NCBI GenBank assembly: GCA_024036415.1
Contig: JAMWET010001353.1
Coordinates: 20,001 to 84,000, forward strand
Length of the DNA: 64,000 nucleotides
Reading direction: 5' to 3'
Source of the DNA: Prochilodus magdalenae
Taxonomy: Eukaryota; Chordata; Actinopteri; Characiformes; Prochilodontidae
The first letter of the stretch is position 1, and each line of letters starts with the position of its first letter. A program made the translations under genes and the position numbers. The notes under the pieces were generated by a model, which was not told the origin of the DNA, did not search any database, and was given only the letters and a program-made list of their open reading frames with translations. Shown piece after piece: positions 24,418 through 37,297 of the stretch.

Positions 24418-24680
24418 AAGTGAGTGAGGCCACCAACACGCTGGGCCCTGGTACCATGGGTTTGAGCACCCGCTACAGCCCACAGTTCACCCTGCAGCAC
24501 GTGCCCGACTACCGGCAGAATGTCTACATCCCCGGCAGCACAGCCACTCTCACCGCCAACCCTCAGCAGCCCCAGCAGGCCCTGCCCCCTCCACAGGCTT
24601 CCGTCGCCCAGCCTGAACCACCCAAGGCTGCCCAGACACCTGCTAGCAAGAAGAAGTCCACCAAGAAAGAGAAGAAGTAG
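24418..24680 (+). CDS. pcdhg: Gamma-protocadherin constant exon 3 with stop codon
   Basis: The terminal coding exon begins AA|GTG AGT and encodes 86 further residues before TAG (24678-24680). The block [20 protein letters not shown] then [15 protein letters not shown] is nearly identical to the human gamma constant region as I recall it. It is followed by a Gln/Pro-rich linker longer than the human one ([20 protein letters not shown]). The end is the lysine-rich [10 protein letters not shown]. The family's C-terminal KKKSGKKEKK is known for PKC phosphorylation at the serine and for membrane lipid binding; that serine is kept here. Together the three constant exons give 139 residues, against about 124 in human. 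Every gamma isoform of the cluster ends with this exon. Confidence 0.97.
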
Positions 24681-26775
24681 AGAGGGTTGTAGTAGAGAGA
24701 TGTTGAATGTGGTAGCGGAACATGGGTGAAAGCCAGAGTAAAGGTAGAGAGGTGGATGGAGAGGGACATGGATTAGGGGAAGACTATGGCATAATCTTCT
24801 CTCGTTTCTTCAGAGATGATGGTGAGCTTTGGTGCACTGAGCTTTTCTGGATGTCTTTAAAGTGTATAAATTCAGACTGAATGTGGGGGGATGGGGGGAC
24901 CACAGTGTATCCATGTGCACCTCCCTCTGGGTTTTTGTTTTCTTGACGATGGTGGATGTTCAGCTCCATCATACGTTTCAATCCAAGCATTCATTCATTA
25001 TAAAGTGGCGGAATATGTGTTATGTATAATACTTTCCACATAGTGATTTAAGTTTCCTTTAGACTTCCTGTCTAGCTGAATGGTCCTGAGTTTGGGAGAG
25101 TGAAGTCGTTTTAGCATTCTTTTGTTTTGTTGCTGTTTTAAAAGATAGTTCTCTTTACATATATGAAGGTTATGTAACACAGTACTTTGTGATGATGATC
25201 TCATACTATTTCACTCAGAGAGAGATTGGTAACCTGTGATGATCATCATATTGACAATGACTACGATAGAAATGCTGGTATTGGTGATAATTTACTTTTT
25301 TTTTTAATCTCATGCTACATTTCCTAGCCTTACCCAGAAAGGTGTTACTGTTTGGTTTGTTTTGTAATATATCACTCTTATGTTTTGGTTGGTTTTGTTT
25401 TTCTTGTTCAGGAAATGAATGTTTATTATTTTGTTTTATTTGTTCATTTACATTAATTTTTGTTTTGTATTTTTTTTATTTTTTATTTTTGGCTGTGCCT
25501 AGGCTACCACTATTGGAATTCATCAAAATATAAGAAACGTATGAGAGTTCAGCTTTTCACAACTATATTACAGGTAATATTTTCTTATGCATAATGCATT
25601 TTTAGCCAAACATCCTATAAAGTCAGTTGTAACTATGCATGGCTTGACAGAGAAGAACCCGTGATGGACATCAACATCAGCTAGCATCAGTTGGAGTTTA
25701 GGATGATAGTGTTTCAGTTTTCGAGCTTGGCTCGCTGCTCGGTCAGCGAGTTAGGATGTACTCTTCCAGCGTTGCCCAAAACGTTTCAAAATGTTTGCAC
25801 TGTCTCAGTGCACTCTTTACTTCTAGCCTTTTGGCATGCGGTGTGTCCAGAGCCAAAACATGATACATGTACTGTAACAGAGAGAAACTCTATCATTACC
25901 AGCAGCCTGATAATCCATCAAACCCCATTCAGATCTCGTAAAAATGTGAAACCTGTAGAAGCTTGCTTGGTTAAAGCTGGAAGTATTTCGTCACCATGAA
26001 GTGTTGAGGCCCTGTTTATTTGTTGGCAGTGGGTAGCTGCTGTTTAGAATTGATAAACAGTTCCAAACTCAGTGACCAAAACTGACCAACCACAGATTTT
26101 AGTCCCAAGGTCACATACTTGAGGAAATACCACTCAGGAGGGCAGAACATCTTGGGTTTTCCCAGCTGTATACAGCTGATGATTTTCCCCTCCTCCTCTC
26201 AACATTTTATTCCATCCTTCCACTCATTGGTGAGAAAGCTGTACCTGTTGTATATAGATATCAGCCAACACACAGAGGATGTTGGGTTCCTGTAAAAATG
26301 CATCCAATAAGATTTCAGATCCTAAACCTGGAACACAGGCTTACTACTGGAATGTGTTGCATTGCTTTTGTTTTTTAGTAAAATGAGAAAAAATAAAAAC
26401 AAATAAATAAACAAATACATAAACAAACAAACACAAAATGTTCTTGGAAGTATGTGATGCAGAAGTAGTAATTTAGCACATGAAGGCCAACTAACTCGAT
26501 TGTAAATAAAGAGAGTGACTTTTAACGAAGAATAAAAAGGAAATAATGACACACACCTAGTCTAGAAACTTGTGATGTTTTTGCATATATTTTTATGTTT
26601 TCTTTTTCTCCTCCTCTTCCTCTGCAACAGATCACATCTAAATGAATATAGACACAAACATAACAAACGTCCTAATCCTCGGTAACCTTTCCTTTTCCTT
26701 TCCTTTCTTTTGTGATTCTGTTGTGCATATGTGCTAGACTGCTTCTAAATGTCTATATGAAGAAACAGATATAAA

Positions 26776-26778
26776 TAT

Positions 26779-26813
<35 letters not shown>

Positions 26814-26824
26814 CTGTGTGTGTC
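26776..26824. repeat. (TA)n(TG)n microsatellite in the 3' UTR
   Basis: A short TA tract passes into a TG tract. Confidence 0.95.
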
Positions 26825-26964
26825 TGCCAATGCGGTAATGCTCTGTACGTCGCTGTAACAGCTCTCTTATAAAGCGCTAAGACCCCTTTCTCCTCAGTGT
26901 TACACTTATTTTATATGCTAATATTTATATTGCTGTTTATTTTCTCTTGAACACTGACATTTCA

Positions 26965-26970
26965 AATAAA
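26965..26970 (+). terminator. pcdhg: Probable poly(A) signal of the gamma-protocadherin gene
   Basis: A canonical AATAAA within TTCAAATAAAAGGTTATG. It is the best placed signal after the stop codon, with a T-rich stretch following (near 26990-27010). The cleavage site itself is inferred. Confidence 0.65.
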
Positions 26971-26990
26971 AGGTTATGAAATCATTAACC

Positions 26991-29099
26991 CTTTTCTGCT
27001 GTCTGACCTTTACTGATACTCGTTTAGTAATATATTGTTAATCTTGTAGTGAAATACATAATAATAATTATGGATATTTCTATTTTTTCCACTTTGAAAA
27101 CAGCCAAGGCTGCATGCGTCTATGCATTCATACCATGTGCCATTGTTTCCTCATTTCACTTTTGATCACTTCAACAAGACTTTTTGTGACTTTTTGAGTT
27201 TTCAAAATGTATGCAAAATCAACATTCAAGTCAAATCAAATCATTCAGGGTGATTTGATGACAAACGTACCATTCTAGAGAGCCTTGTTGAGTCAGAATG
27301 ATTTACAGCGGTGACAGGAACCAGACACCCACCTGTAAAAGCTCCCTCAGTGAAGTTGTTATACGAAATGATGATAAACACACTGCCTGATGCATGAGAC
27401 AGTGTTTTATGATAGTAGAGATAAGACCAAAATGTATCATCAGGACTGTTCATGCAGGTGTTGACAAAATGGTTCAAAATTGTGTATCTACCGATATTAA
27501 CCATTTACAGCATTACACACTCTACCGCTCAGATTTCATTCGTAGAAACCTTTTTTAAATATCAGGTGTTATGGCAACAGATACAGGATCTGTGTCATTC
27601 AGGAAAGCACTCTGGAAAGTAATGGACGCGTGCAAGACTGTGCATTCAACAAAAAAGTCTTTATAAAGGGTTTCCTTTTATAACATTTCCTTTTCTTATC
27701 ATTTCTAAACACAGCAAGCACGGTCAAAAAAACTGTGTGCATCCATGCTCCCCAGATTCCATCTCTTTCCCAGCTCTTCAAGCCCCGCCCCATGAAGCAT
27801 CTTTTTACATGCTATCAAATTAAAAGTCCCAGTTTTTCAAATTACTATTAGCTTAAACTGACATTATAGATATTTACAGTAAATAATAGAGGAATAACAA
27901 AAAATACTCACACCCAAATAAACAATATGAAACCTTATGTATGGCTCTAACATCAGGGCATAAACTGATTCTACAACGAAACTCATTTCTGACCGGTTTC
28001 AAACGGTTTGCAGTGGAGACTGTGGAAATGAAGACATCTTGAAGAACAAAATGAGCTATAAATGATTTCATGATAATTGAGGAATCTGTACAGCTTTGAG
28101 AATGAGCTCATGAAGAAACCACTGTGCCTCATATTTGAAAACTGATCACCAAATTTATATAGCATATTATTTACCTTGATGTTCCCAAAATACTGTAAAC
28201 TGGTGTTTGGTCTGGTTTATGTTTCGGTGTTTAGTTTATAGCTTTTCAGTTGGCACTATATGAGTTATTACAAAATAACATGATAACAATAATATGACAA
28301 ATGACCCCAAACCTGAGCAGCAGTGTAACTGGTGAATGAGTACTTGTCTTGCTCCTCTTGCTCCTGTCACTGCCAATGCAAAGAAATCTCAGTTGGTAAG
28401 TTATTACCTTCACTCTGGAGGACTTTGTTGGATTAAATTATGAAGATTTTGTTTATAATGTTTCTTTAACTATTTTAAAAAACAGAATTAGTGAGGTTCC
28501 TCTTGTAGCGGTAGACAGAAAGGTCTTGCGTGTTTTTTGAACACTCGGGACTTGGATGACTTTACATTTGGCCTGTTCGAGTTTAAGGCAAGCTATAAAA
28601 TATTAAGAATAATGTGTGTCTGAAGCATCTGCTTAGACGCAGAGAACAGCTGGAAGCTTACATCCCTTAAATGGAGCAGAACGCCACTCTCAGTGCTGCA
28701 GTATTTACTCAAAGAAGTGGTGTTTTATAACAGAGCTGCATAAGGAAAACAGGAAACGGTCAGGACACAAGTACACATTCAAGTACTATCTAGATATTAC
28801 AATATATCCTTCACCACAGTCAGCATTATCCTCATAATACACTGGTATAAAAGAGTATCAGACATAGCAGCTTGTACCTCCAGATAGTAGCATGTCACTC
28901 CAGAGGGTCCCAAGACCCAGATTACAGCAAACCCCTGGGATTCAACATGGAAGGGCCTGCCTCAGGACACACAATTCCAAGGTTTCTGAAATTCCCAGAC
29001 TTTTTTTATATTAGTCAGAAGGCTGAGGTGACTAAGTGAGTAATGGAGAACTGGGCCCTTAAAAGGCTCTTCAGTATTTAAGCTGTGTTTACTTACTGA
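26991..29099. other. Intergenic sequence, no gene recognised
   Basis: AT-rich unique-looking sequence downstream of the protocadherin poly(A) signal. Minus-strand open frames of 60-87 codons (27241-27504, 27874-28165) have no recognised domain and no coherent splice context. Confidence 0.6.
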
Positions 29100-29495
29100 A
29101 CACTTAGGGTATGCTGTGCTGGTGTGAGTGGATCAGACACAGCAGTGCTGCTGGAGTGTTTGAACACTGTGTCCACTCACTGTCCACTCTATTAGACACT
29201 CCTACCTTGCCGGTCCACTTTGTAAAGTCAGAGACAGTAGCTTATGTGCTGCTGCACAGTTTGTGTTGATCATTCTTTAGTCATCTTCATCAGTGGTCAC
29301 AGGATGCTGCCCACAGGACCCTTGGGTCTGGATAGTTGTGGTTGGTGGACTATTCTCAGTCTAGCAGCGACACTGAGGAGTTTAAACACTCCAGCAGCAC
29401 TGCTGTGTCTGATCATACCAGCTCAACACACACTAACACACCACTAACATGCCAGCATCCCTGCAGTGCTGACAGTGATCCAGAACCCCAAGTAA
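29100..29495. mobile_element. Palindromic non-autonomous DNA element (MITE)
   Basis: The left arm GATCAGACACAGCAGTGCTG (in 29118-29157) is inverted on the right as CAGCACTGCTGTGTCTGATC (in 29388-29422). The interior contains CTGTCCACTCACTGTCCACT and CATCAGTGGTCACAGGATGC. I recognise this from memory as a repeat common in otophysan fishes. There is no coding capacity. The left end seems truncated relative to the right flank. Confidence 0.7.
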
Positions 29496-31149
29496 TATGT
29501 ATTTGATAAGTGGAGCATTGACTGCAGATACCATAATGCTTGTAGGTGAACAGAGACTCTAGTCTGTGTGCACTGAGCACAATTTTTCCTAGTCACTCTT
29601 TAACACTTCACCAGACTGCTGTTAGATAGACACATTCTCAACCCAGCAGGGGAGAAGACATGTAAAAACCCTAGTTGAACCCTAGCTGGCAATCCATTCC
29701 ATCATGTCAGCGCAACTGTAGTGCTGGTCAACCAACCAAAGAATATCAGGTCAGTGGTGTCCTTAAGCTGATCCCTTTCCTAGAAAGAACTATACAGGAG
29801 CACCAACAGAGGTAAGTATATTGTTGCTGTCCAAAGAAAAACAAGTATCTCCAAGAAGGCAACTTCTAGACTACAGGAGAGGCCTAATTAAAACCTAATT
29901 TAATGTAAGTCAATGGAACCAGACATCTTTCCAAACAGTTTGGGTCATTTCTGTTGGTCCATTCATCATGAGATGCTCACTCAGTGGTAACAGCAGCTGA
30001 TGTGTTCAAATGATGCATAAAAGTAAAAATGGAGAAAAGTGGATACATGTTTTTTATTGGACAGAGACGTCATGTAATCCTACTAAGTGGGCCTATATGA
30101 TAGATATGTCTTCATGGTACAAATAGTTATACCTAAAATCCTGGCCACTATATTATGTACATTTAGGACTCAGGAATATCTACTGAGGAAGACCAGAAAT
30201 GTTTACCTTGTAGTAGATGTCACTTCTGTGCTGAGGACCCTAAACTAAACAGGACAGTCATTTCCTAACTGTGCTTACATGTGCAGTGTGCCTCAGAAGC
30301 ACATAATGACAGCCTGACTACATGCACGATCTGCCCACTGTCTGAAAGCATGGGGCAGCTACGCTAACTAGGCTAACTCTTAGAGACAAAGTTATGCATG
30401 CTCAGCTCTCATCAAAAGAGAGCGGGGGAAATAGGCTAGCTGACACAGTGTTTCCTTTCATGGCTGTTTTCTTTTTTTTGTTCATTCTTTCTCTCTCCCT
30501 GCCTCTTTCAATCTCACTCTCTCAGAGGCTCTTTCCTGGCTTCGTCTGCCAAACTATCTGCGTGTTTTCTCAGCTGTGAGGTTAGAATACAGATGAGGGA
30601 GCTTCACCACTTTTTGGGGAATGGGTATGGAACACCAAAGCCCCATACAAAACACTGCAATACATTTTATGTGTGGGGAACAACTGAGCAATAATTTCGA
30701 TATTGTGATAAATTATGCTACAATATGCTTTTTGGAATATCATGTAGCATGAGTAGCATCAGTGTCTCTAGAGCACTGAATAAAAGTCTGTATCAAACTT
30801 ATTCAGACCAATTACAGAGAGCCTGCAAACAGGAAAAGCTTCCAGTGCACAGTAACTGCATTGTAACAAGTAGCTTGTTATGTGTCAGCCAACTGTCATG
30901 TTATATTTTTGCCATATCACCCACTGCATATGTTTTGAAATATTAGACAGCTTCATTTTTATGAAGGTAATTCTACACATGCCTCTATGAAAATACAATA
31001 CAAACCATGAAAAGAATAATTGCACAAACAGTTGCACCCAGAGGGAATCAACTATCAGGAATGAAACCTGGTGGGTAGGTCTAACATTGTGAGACAAATG
31101 ATTCAAGTTTTACACTTAGCAAGACATGTGATGTAAGCAAGGCCATTTC
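29496..31149. other. Intergenic sequence, no gene recognised
   Basis: It holds one minus-strand copy of the dispersed repeat (29815-30005) and a CT-rich stretch near 30485-30525. Nothing else is supported. Confidence 0.55.
29815..30005 (-). repeat. Dispersed repeat family, copy E (reverse)
   Basis: CTGTCCAAAGAAAAACAAGT with ATCTCCAAGAAGGCAACTT, then GAACCAGACATCTTTCC and TGGTCCATTCATCATGAGAT. The block order is the reverse complement of copy A and closely parallels copy F at 47580. Confidence 0.65.
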
Positions 31150-31680
31150 TTATCGCTGTACCTGACTGACCCAGCAGCCATGACTGCGGACATTCAGTGA
31201 GCAGTGACGGCCTCTATGAGTCATCCTACTGGTGACAGCAGTATTGGCAGACAACTGCATGACACAGTACTACATCCACACAGACCGTTATGGCGACTGC
31301 CCTTAACACCACGTCAATGCCACCAAAAACTGCATTGGTGTCTTGTCAGCGTGTCATGGTGTGACCCAGAATGGCAGCAGGTCTGAAGATATTCCAGAAA
31401 CGAGACTCATTCAGTAATGAATCTCACTTTTGTCCTGGAGAAGGTGGCAAACGATAAAAATGCGTCACATGTCTAGAAGACCTGGTGACACTCCACCTCT
31501 ACCTCTGCAGGAACTGTGTGAGAATATTCAAGCTGCATGGGACTGATTATAGCAGGACACCTTAACCATCTACAACTCCATGTGTCCAGATGTATTCATT
31601 TTGCATTAGCAAATATGGCAGCCCAACACCACTACTGAGGGACATTACTTCTGTATGTGTAGCTCAATAAATATTCTACA
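31150..31680 (+). pseudogene. Degenerate Tc1-like transposase fragment
   Basis: The reading RPLWRLPLTPRQCHQKLHWC at about 31280-31340, followed by PEWQQV and, after a stop and a frame change, an FSNESHF-like stretch (about 31408-31430), matches the Tc1-type transposase order: helix-turn-helix linker, LTPRQ..R..WC, then the catalytic W..V.FSDES.F block. Here the Asp of SDES is replaced by Asn, stops interrupt the frame, and I see no terminal repeats. It is an inactive remnant of a family different from the 37.3 kb element. Confidence 0.6.
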
Positions 31681-33614
31681 TATCAGTCTACAGTTATCAT
31701 CATTTATTTTTCTGGTATCCTTTATCTTCCCTCCAAATAGCACTGCAATCTGACACTACCTTATTTGAATGGTTATTATTTATGTCAAAAATGGTACCAT
31801 TTCCAGGTGAAGGAAAAAGTGGCTGTGTCTTTACTTCTAATGCATGTTAATCTATGAAATTCTGATTCTGGAGCCTTTCTGTTAATTAGTTCATAACGAC
31901 CCAGAATGGAAAACAGGAAAAATGAAAGTCTAAATAAATGTGGCCTAATTGTTGTGAAACTGTCTCCTCGCTGCTGCTGTCTTTGCTCCATAAAAGCAGA
32001 GGTCAGAGGGCAAAGGTGTCCTGGTAAAGGAGCGCATGGGGCATTTAGGGTCAAAGGCAGGGTGAGCTAAGTCTAGATCAGAGGAAATGATCACAGCTTA
32101 AGACAGACACTGACTGAAGACCCCCTAGGGGAAAAAAGGCTTGCCTCCTCTTTCCCTTTCATATGATGAAGTAGCTTCTGGATGGACAGGGTGGCAAGTA
32201 CTCTTTTGTTAAGATCAGAGGGGAAAAAAAGAGGGCGTCCATCTGTTACACACGTACAATCAAAGTGCTATAAGACTCATAGGGTCTCTTGCATTTGGAC
32301 AGAGCCCGACAAGAGAACCACAACTGCTGATACCCAGGAACCCTCTCCTGCAACGTACTAGAGAGCATGAGTACCCAGAAGTAGAGTTCACTAAGATGTG
32401 TAAAGAAGAGTGTAAAATCTTCCTAGAGTCCTCCATCCAAAAATTCTTTATCTTAGAGTTGCTAGCTATCTGCCCTCTTTAAACCTAGCCTATATGATCC
32501 TCTATGATCCTATATGATACCATTAAAGTTATTAACTACTTCCCTGCTTGGATATACAGGTTTAAGGTAAAGCTTTTCTTGCTGTAGAATGTTTCCATTA
32601 AGTGAGGGTTCATTAACAAGACTATTCATAAAAACGTGTCACATTTACCAAACCGTGCCAGAATTGCTCTGGAGATCCCGTTTTGAGACTGCTATGTCTG
32701 CCAAACAAGCCCAAACAAATGCACACAACCAGTAAGCTGTATTAGATGTTTACAGATCTGTAGACATGACCATTTGAGACATGTAGATATGACTTACTGC
32801 AGTTTTGGTACAGGCATTAATCACTCCATGAGGGCAATCTGACCAGTTTGGGTTTGTGCTAAAACAGCAGCTATTTTACTACTTACTTTTAAAGTTTCCA
32901 GCAGAATCACAGCACACACATTAGTGTGGAACGCTCAATTTACTGAGCTGTGAGTGTGAAACGTGGGCTTGTGAGAGAGAATGAGAGTAAGCGAGAGAAA
33001 GAGAGCGAGAGAGAGAGAGAGCAAGAGAAAGAGAATGAAGGAATTCGAGTGTGAATCTAAAGCGTGTTAGACATGCACCCCTGAGAAAAAGCCTTGTCCA
33101 CACTTCAGTGTTCATGGTGGCAGGTGCTGTGGAGCTCTGCGAGCAGCTGCAGGGGATATTCTAAGATACTGACTCCACTCACATCGTCTGTACACCATCA
33201 CTGCTCCAACAGCAAACTAAAAGCTAACCGCAGGTTTTGCCTCCGTGGCTGAGTATAAGTTTAATTCTGTACCAGCATATCACTATTATCTACACCACCT
33301 GTATCTCCAAAAGAAAACATTGCTTTGCATTTGTTGACTGCAGACTGATTTGACTGCATGAGTACCGAATACATGTTGCCTTGACTCCATGTGAATATGT
33401 GTGTAAATAACTGGAACGTGTGTGATGTGTGAAGCTGTGCACTTAGACCAACAACTTTAGATAAGGAACTGAGAAACATTCTGTAATGTTAAGGCTATTT
33501 GTATCTTATTAATAAATGTTTCTGTATCTGCTAAATAGATTTAGTATATCAGTACCATGTTGTCATAATGGGAGCAACTCAATGGGTGCACTGTCACTAA
33601 GCTTAGACTGGCTA
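31681..33614. other. Intergenic sequence with a candidate conserved non-coding block
   Basis: 31795-32060 is rich in homeodomain-type and SOX-type words (TTAATTAG, CCTAATTGTTGTG). 32975-33035 is GA-rich. No exon is recognised. Confidence 0.5.
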
Positions 33615-33960
33615 TATCAATCAATCAATCAGTGTTTATTTACAACCAACGTTGTCTCAAAGCAGCTTCACGGAAAATCAGTTTGTTATATATAAGAAAA
33701 GGAAAGAAAAAAACCACAAAGTTAATGTACAGACCTTTAAGGGTGGGGGGTGGGTAAAAACCAGGTCCAAGCCCCCCTTGAGGAAGCCAGAGGCAACAGT
33801 GGTGAGGAAAAACTCCCGTGAGAAAGAAGAAACATCGAGAGGAACCAGGCTCAAGGGCGGAACCCAACCTCCTCGGAACCCGGAACCCGGATGAGAACCT
33901 CGGAACCCGGATGAGACTAGAAAGACAGAACTAACAGGAGAAGAATATCTGCTAAATAGA
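33615..33960. mobile_element. Fish interspersed repeat, class uncertain
   Basis: The stretch with CAAAGCAGCTTCACGG, GAAGCCAGAGGCAACAGTGG, GAGGAAAAACTCCCGTGAGA and GAGAGGAACCAGGCTCAAG corresponds to a repeat I recall as widespread in fish. Inside it CCTCGGAACCCGG..ATGAGA is duplicated in tandem (33871-33917). Confidence 0.6.
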
Positions 33961-36900
33961 TTAAACTTTAAACAGTAATACAAGTTTATCTGCCTAAAAC
34001 CTAAATTGCACTGTAGTGACATGAATAAAGTGCACTGCAACTCACTTGAAACTCTTTGAAAGTGTTAATGGTTGCAAGCAGCTTAAGTTAAAATATGTAA
34101 TCAAAATGGTGGTAACACATCACATGATCACATCAACCTACACACTAATCAAATTCCTAGGATCATTGAGAAAATAAGATAAATAAAATAATAAATGAAT
34201 TAATAAATAAAAATATTCCTTTTTAGGTGGATTAAAAAAGGACCCCTCCATTTCCTCTGCCTGACTGTGATGGCTAGTTCCACATTAATGGGCTGAGCAT
34301 ACACACAACAGATGAAAGCCCAAGTACATAGTAAATAATCATAGACTTAAAGAGGCAATGACAGTTGGAAGAAACATACATGTGCAAATGTGCTGTGACT
34401 TTACAGGGCAATAAGGATGTTTTCAAAAAATATGAGCTGCTAACTTGACTAACTGGTGGAGTAATTATGTGTCGCGTATTACTTTGACTGTTTAGGAATT
34501 ACTTTGTGCAGCATCAGTATGTCTGTATGCCAAGAATAATCTGAACCAGTCAAACACATTCGTCATACAGGTGGTTTTATTGGATAAGAAGAAACTATTT
34601 GATCTTAATAATAAACTCTAATTTATTCAAATGTTTGAATTTGGGACATATCATTTCCAGGAATGTTTTTTTTTTTTTTTGCCAAATCTAGGACAACCCA
34701 GAAAAATAGACGATGGGTGGAAACACTAATTTGACTAGAGCTGCAACAGGTCTTCCATATGCCAAATTTTTGCATCACCGGCACAATATTAAAACAGCCA
34801 TAGTCAATACATAGTTTTATGTCTGCGACACAGCACAGGCTCTGACATCATGAACACAAAACACTGAGCTCTCTTTAGTGCCTTCAGAGGGTTTCACTGA
34901 GCTCGGTGCAGGTTCTTCACATCCACATTCCATCACAAGTTCAAACACTCTAAATCAAACATGGAACACATTCACACTGTTCCAGAGCAAGTTGGAATTT
35001 CCCAGCTGACCCCAGACTGGACTGCAGAATGGAAACTGTAATGAGGGCATAATATGAATTCCGCCAGGCCCTTTAGACATTCCAGAAAAGACTCCTCAGC
35101 CTTCTGCAGCTTTCTAAGAGTTATTATTTGATCTTGTTAACTTTCCAGTAATCAGAATGAGCATTACACGAATGAGAGGCAGAGATTTCTCTTAAAGAGC
35201 AAAAATGGGAGGTTTGAACTCATATACTCTGTACCGGCAGATCAGTGCTGTTCTAAAACCAACCGAAGAAATGACTTAAGATTATTGTAAAAACAGGGGG
35301 AACTTGCCATAAGACACTTCAGCTGCTACATCTGACCAGGCACGGCTGGTGTCAGAGCCAGCGCTGCGGCCTGAACTGCACAGAGGGAAGTATCTGTCAC
35401 ATCACCATGGCAAAAACAAAACAAACAAACATGAATCCAAATCCACCACATAGGGATAACAGCTCATACAGTATGGCATGCGCCATCTTCCAAAAGCACA
35501 CAGAACATGACAATTCCTGCATGCATAGTAGAGACATCAGGGCTGTAAATTAAGAGTGAATGTTTTGGAACATCAGCTGTGATAATGATCAGTTACTGTC
35601 CACTATATTCCTTACTCCTTGCGCTTGGAATGGCTTATAGACAGAACTTCCAGCTTAAACGGACAACATTTTGCATGAAACAACATCCCAACCTGACAGA
35701 CTGGGAATACAGAACAATGTACAGAATACCTGAGGGCTTGTATATCCAAAGTATTTGATCTGTCAACAGCAACCTGAGCCTGCGTAAAAGAAGAAACATC
35801 CATTCATTCAAGCTGTTTCATTTAGTTTATACCTTCAGGTACAGGCATAAAACCCTCAACACAATGACAGTCCACAGCAAAGTTTAATGGGCACAGTGAT
35901 AAAACAGCTACACTCATATATCATTTTAACCACTACTCACAATGCTCCAGTTTGTGTCATACTTTCAGCTTCACTTCACCATAGACTTTAGTGAAGATTT
36001 AATAAAACACAATATAATGACTTCACATGTAAGGACATGTTTCCCGGCTGAACATTACTTTCCTGCAATTCCCTTCAGGATCAATAGTCTTAATAGTCTA
36101 ATCTTATCTCTTATTTTAATGAACAGCACTGCTATTCCCTGTCCAACCATTTTGGCCATAATATTATAGAGTGGATATAAAGAGTTTGCTTAGCCTGTTA
36201 ATTAGCTCACTGAGGCTTGCCTTTTAAATGACAAGTGCGTTTCTATTAACTATCCCCTCCTCGTTGTCCTGTGAGTGGCCACTTAAGCAACTTAGGGGTC
36301 AAGTTTTGAGGACATGTTAAAAATTACATTGAAACAGAGAATTAGAGTGAGTGAAGCCTGTGTGTGTATCAGGGGGGCTTTTAGACCCCAGCCTTCCAGA
36401 GTGTCACAGTGAAGCATGCTCTGAATGGGACTACCTTTGGCCCACTTTTTGCTCCTCCTCTATTTCTCAAGCATCTTAACCCCATCACTGTCTGTTTAGT
36501 GCTTACCGTTCTCTTAATTAAGTTTCAGATGCTGCATCACATCGTTATGTAAAAGTGGACTAAAATACTACCCTTCTGAAGTCTGGACTTTACCCATACT
36601 TTTGTCCAGTTTTTATGCCAACCTTTCCAAAAAGCACATCAGCAAGTCTATATGAAATTGTTCAAACACGATTCATTGCAACAGCCTTAATTTCCACCAG
36701 GCCAAGAGAGAGAAAGAAAGAAACAGCTGGACAGACATGCCCCGTAGGCAGACAGAAGTTGGTGGAGTGGAGATGACAGTGCAGTGCTGAAGCTTTTTTC
36801 TCTCTGTATTTTACAGTGTGTACATAATGCAATCATTAACCCAACTGTGTTTTCCCACACTCATCACCAGGCCCATTCATTACCATAATTCGGTCTACAC

Positions 36901-37295
36901 TCTGTCACTAACTGTCTCTGCACATGAAAAGCTGCTATGCAGTAAATATATATCATCAAGCAAATCATCCAGTCTGTTTTGAAACAAGTACTTCTATTTT
37001 GCCACTGTGGGAACAGGATTTCAAACCGGTATCTTTACTGGTGACTGAAAAGCATTTCCACTTGTAGTGGAAATACATAATAATAGGATAATGTGGCAGT
37101 AATTTAGGGCCTTTTCTACTGGTTTATTCATTTTACAAATTAATTACAACAAATTGGCACAATTCAAAAGGTTAACTGAGGTTTTCAAATTATGCAAAAA
37201 GTGAAAAATTTAGGAAAATAGATATATGGTATTTCTTTATTGGTTTCTTTATCTTTCTTATCTCTCAGAATTTGCTGACAGCTTTCCAGTGCAAA
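33961..37295. other. Intergenic sequence, no gene recognised
   Basis: AT-rich sequence without splice-flanked coding segments that I recognise. It has an 18-base T run near 34667 and short A-rich stretches. Open frames are at most about 75 codons. Confidence 0.55.
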
Positions 37296-37297
37296 TA

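Larger units (their letters stand above)
24681..26990 (+). other. pcdhg: 3' UTR of the gamma-protocadherin transcripts
   Basis: This AT-rich sequence runs about 2.3 kb from the TAG at 24678-24680 to the poly(A) signal at 26965. It includes long T-rich stretches (25390-25500), an A-rich block (26375-26430) and a (TA)n(TG)n tract (26776-26824). The 102-codon open frame at 25691-25999 has no recognisable features and is read as chance. Confidence 0.75.

Noticed and set aside
25691..25999. 102-codon open frame after the protocadherin stop
   Set aside because: It lies within the 3' UTR, has no domain and no start context worth noting.
27241..27504. 87-codon minus-strand open frame just beyond the protocadherin poly(A) signal
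   Set aside because: No recognised domain, no coherent splice context, and an alternative start codon.
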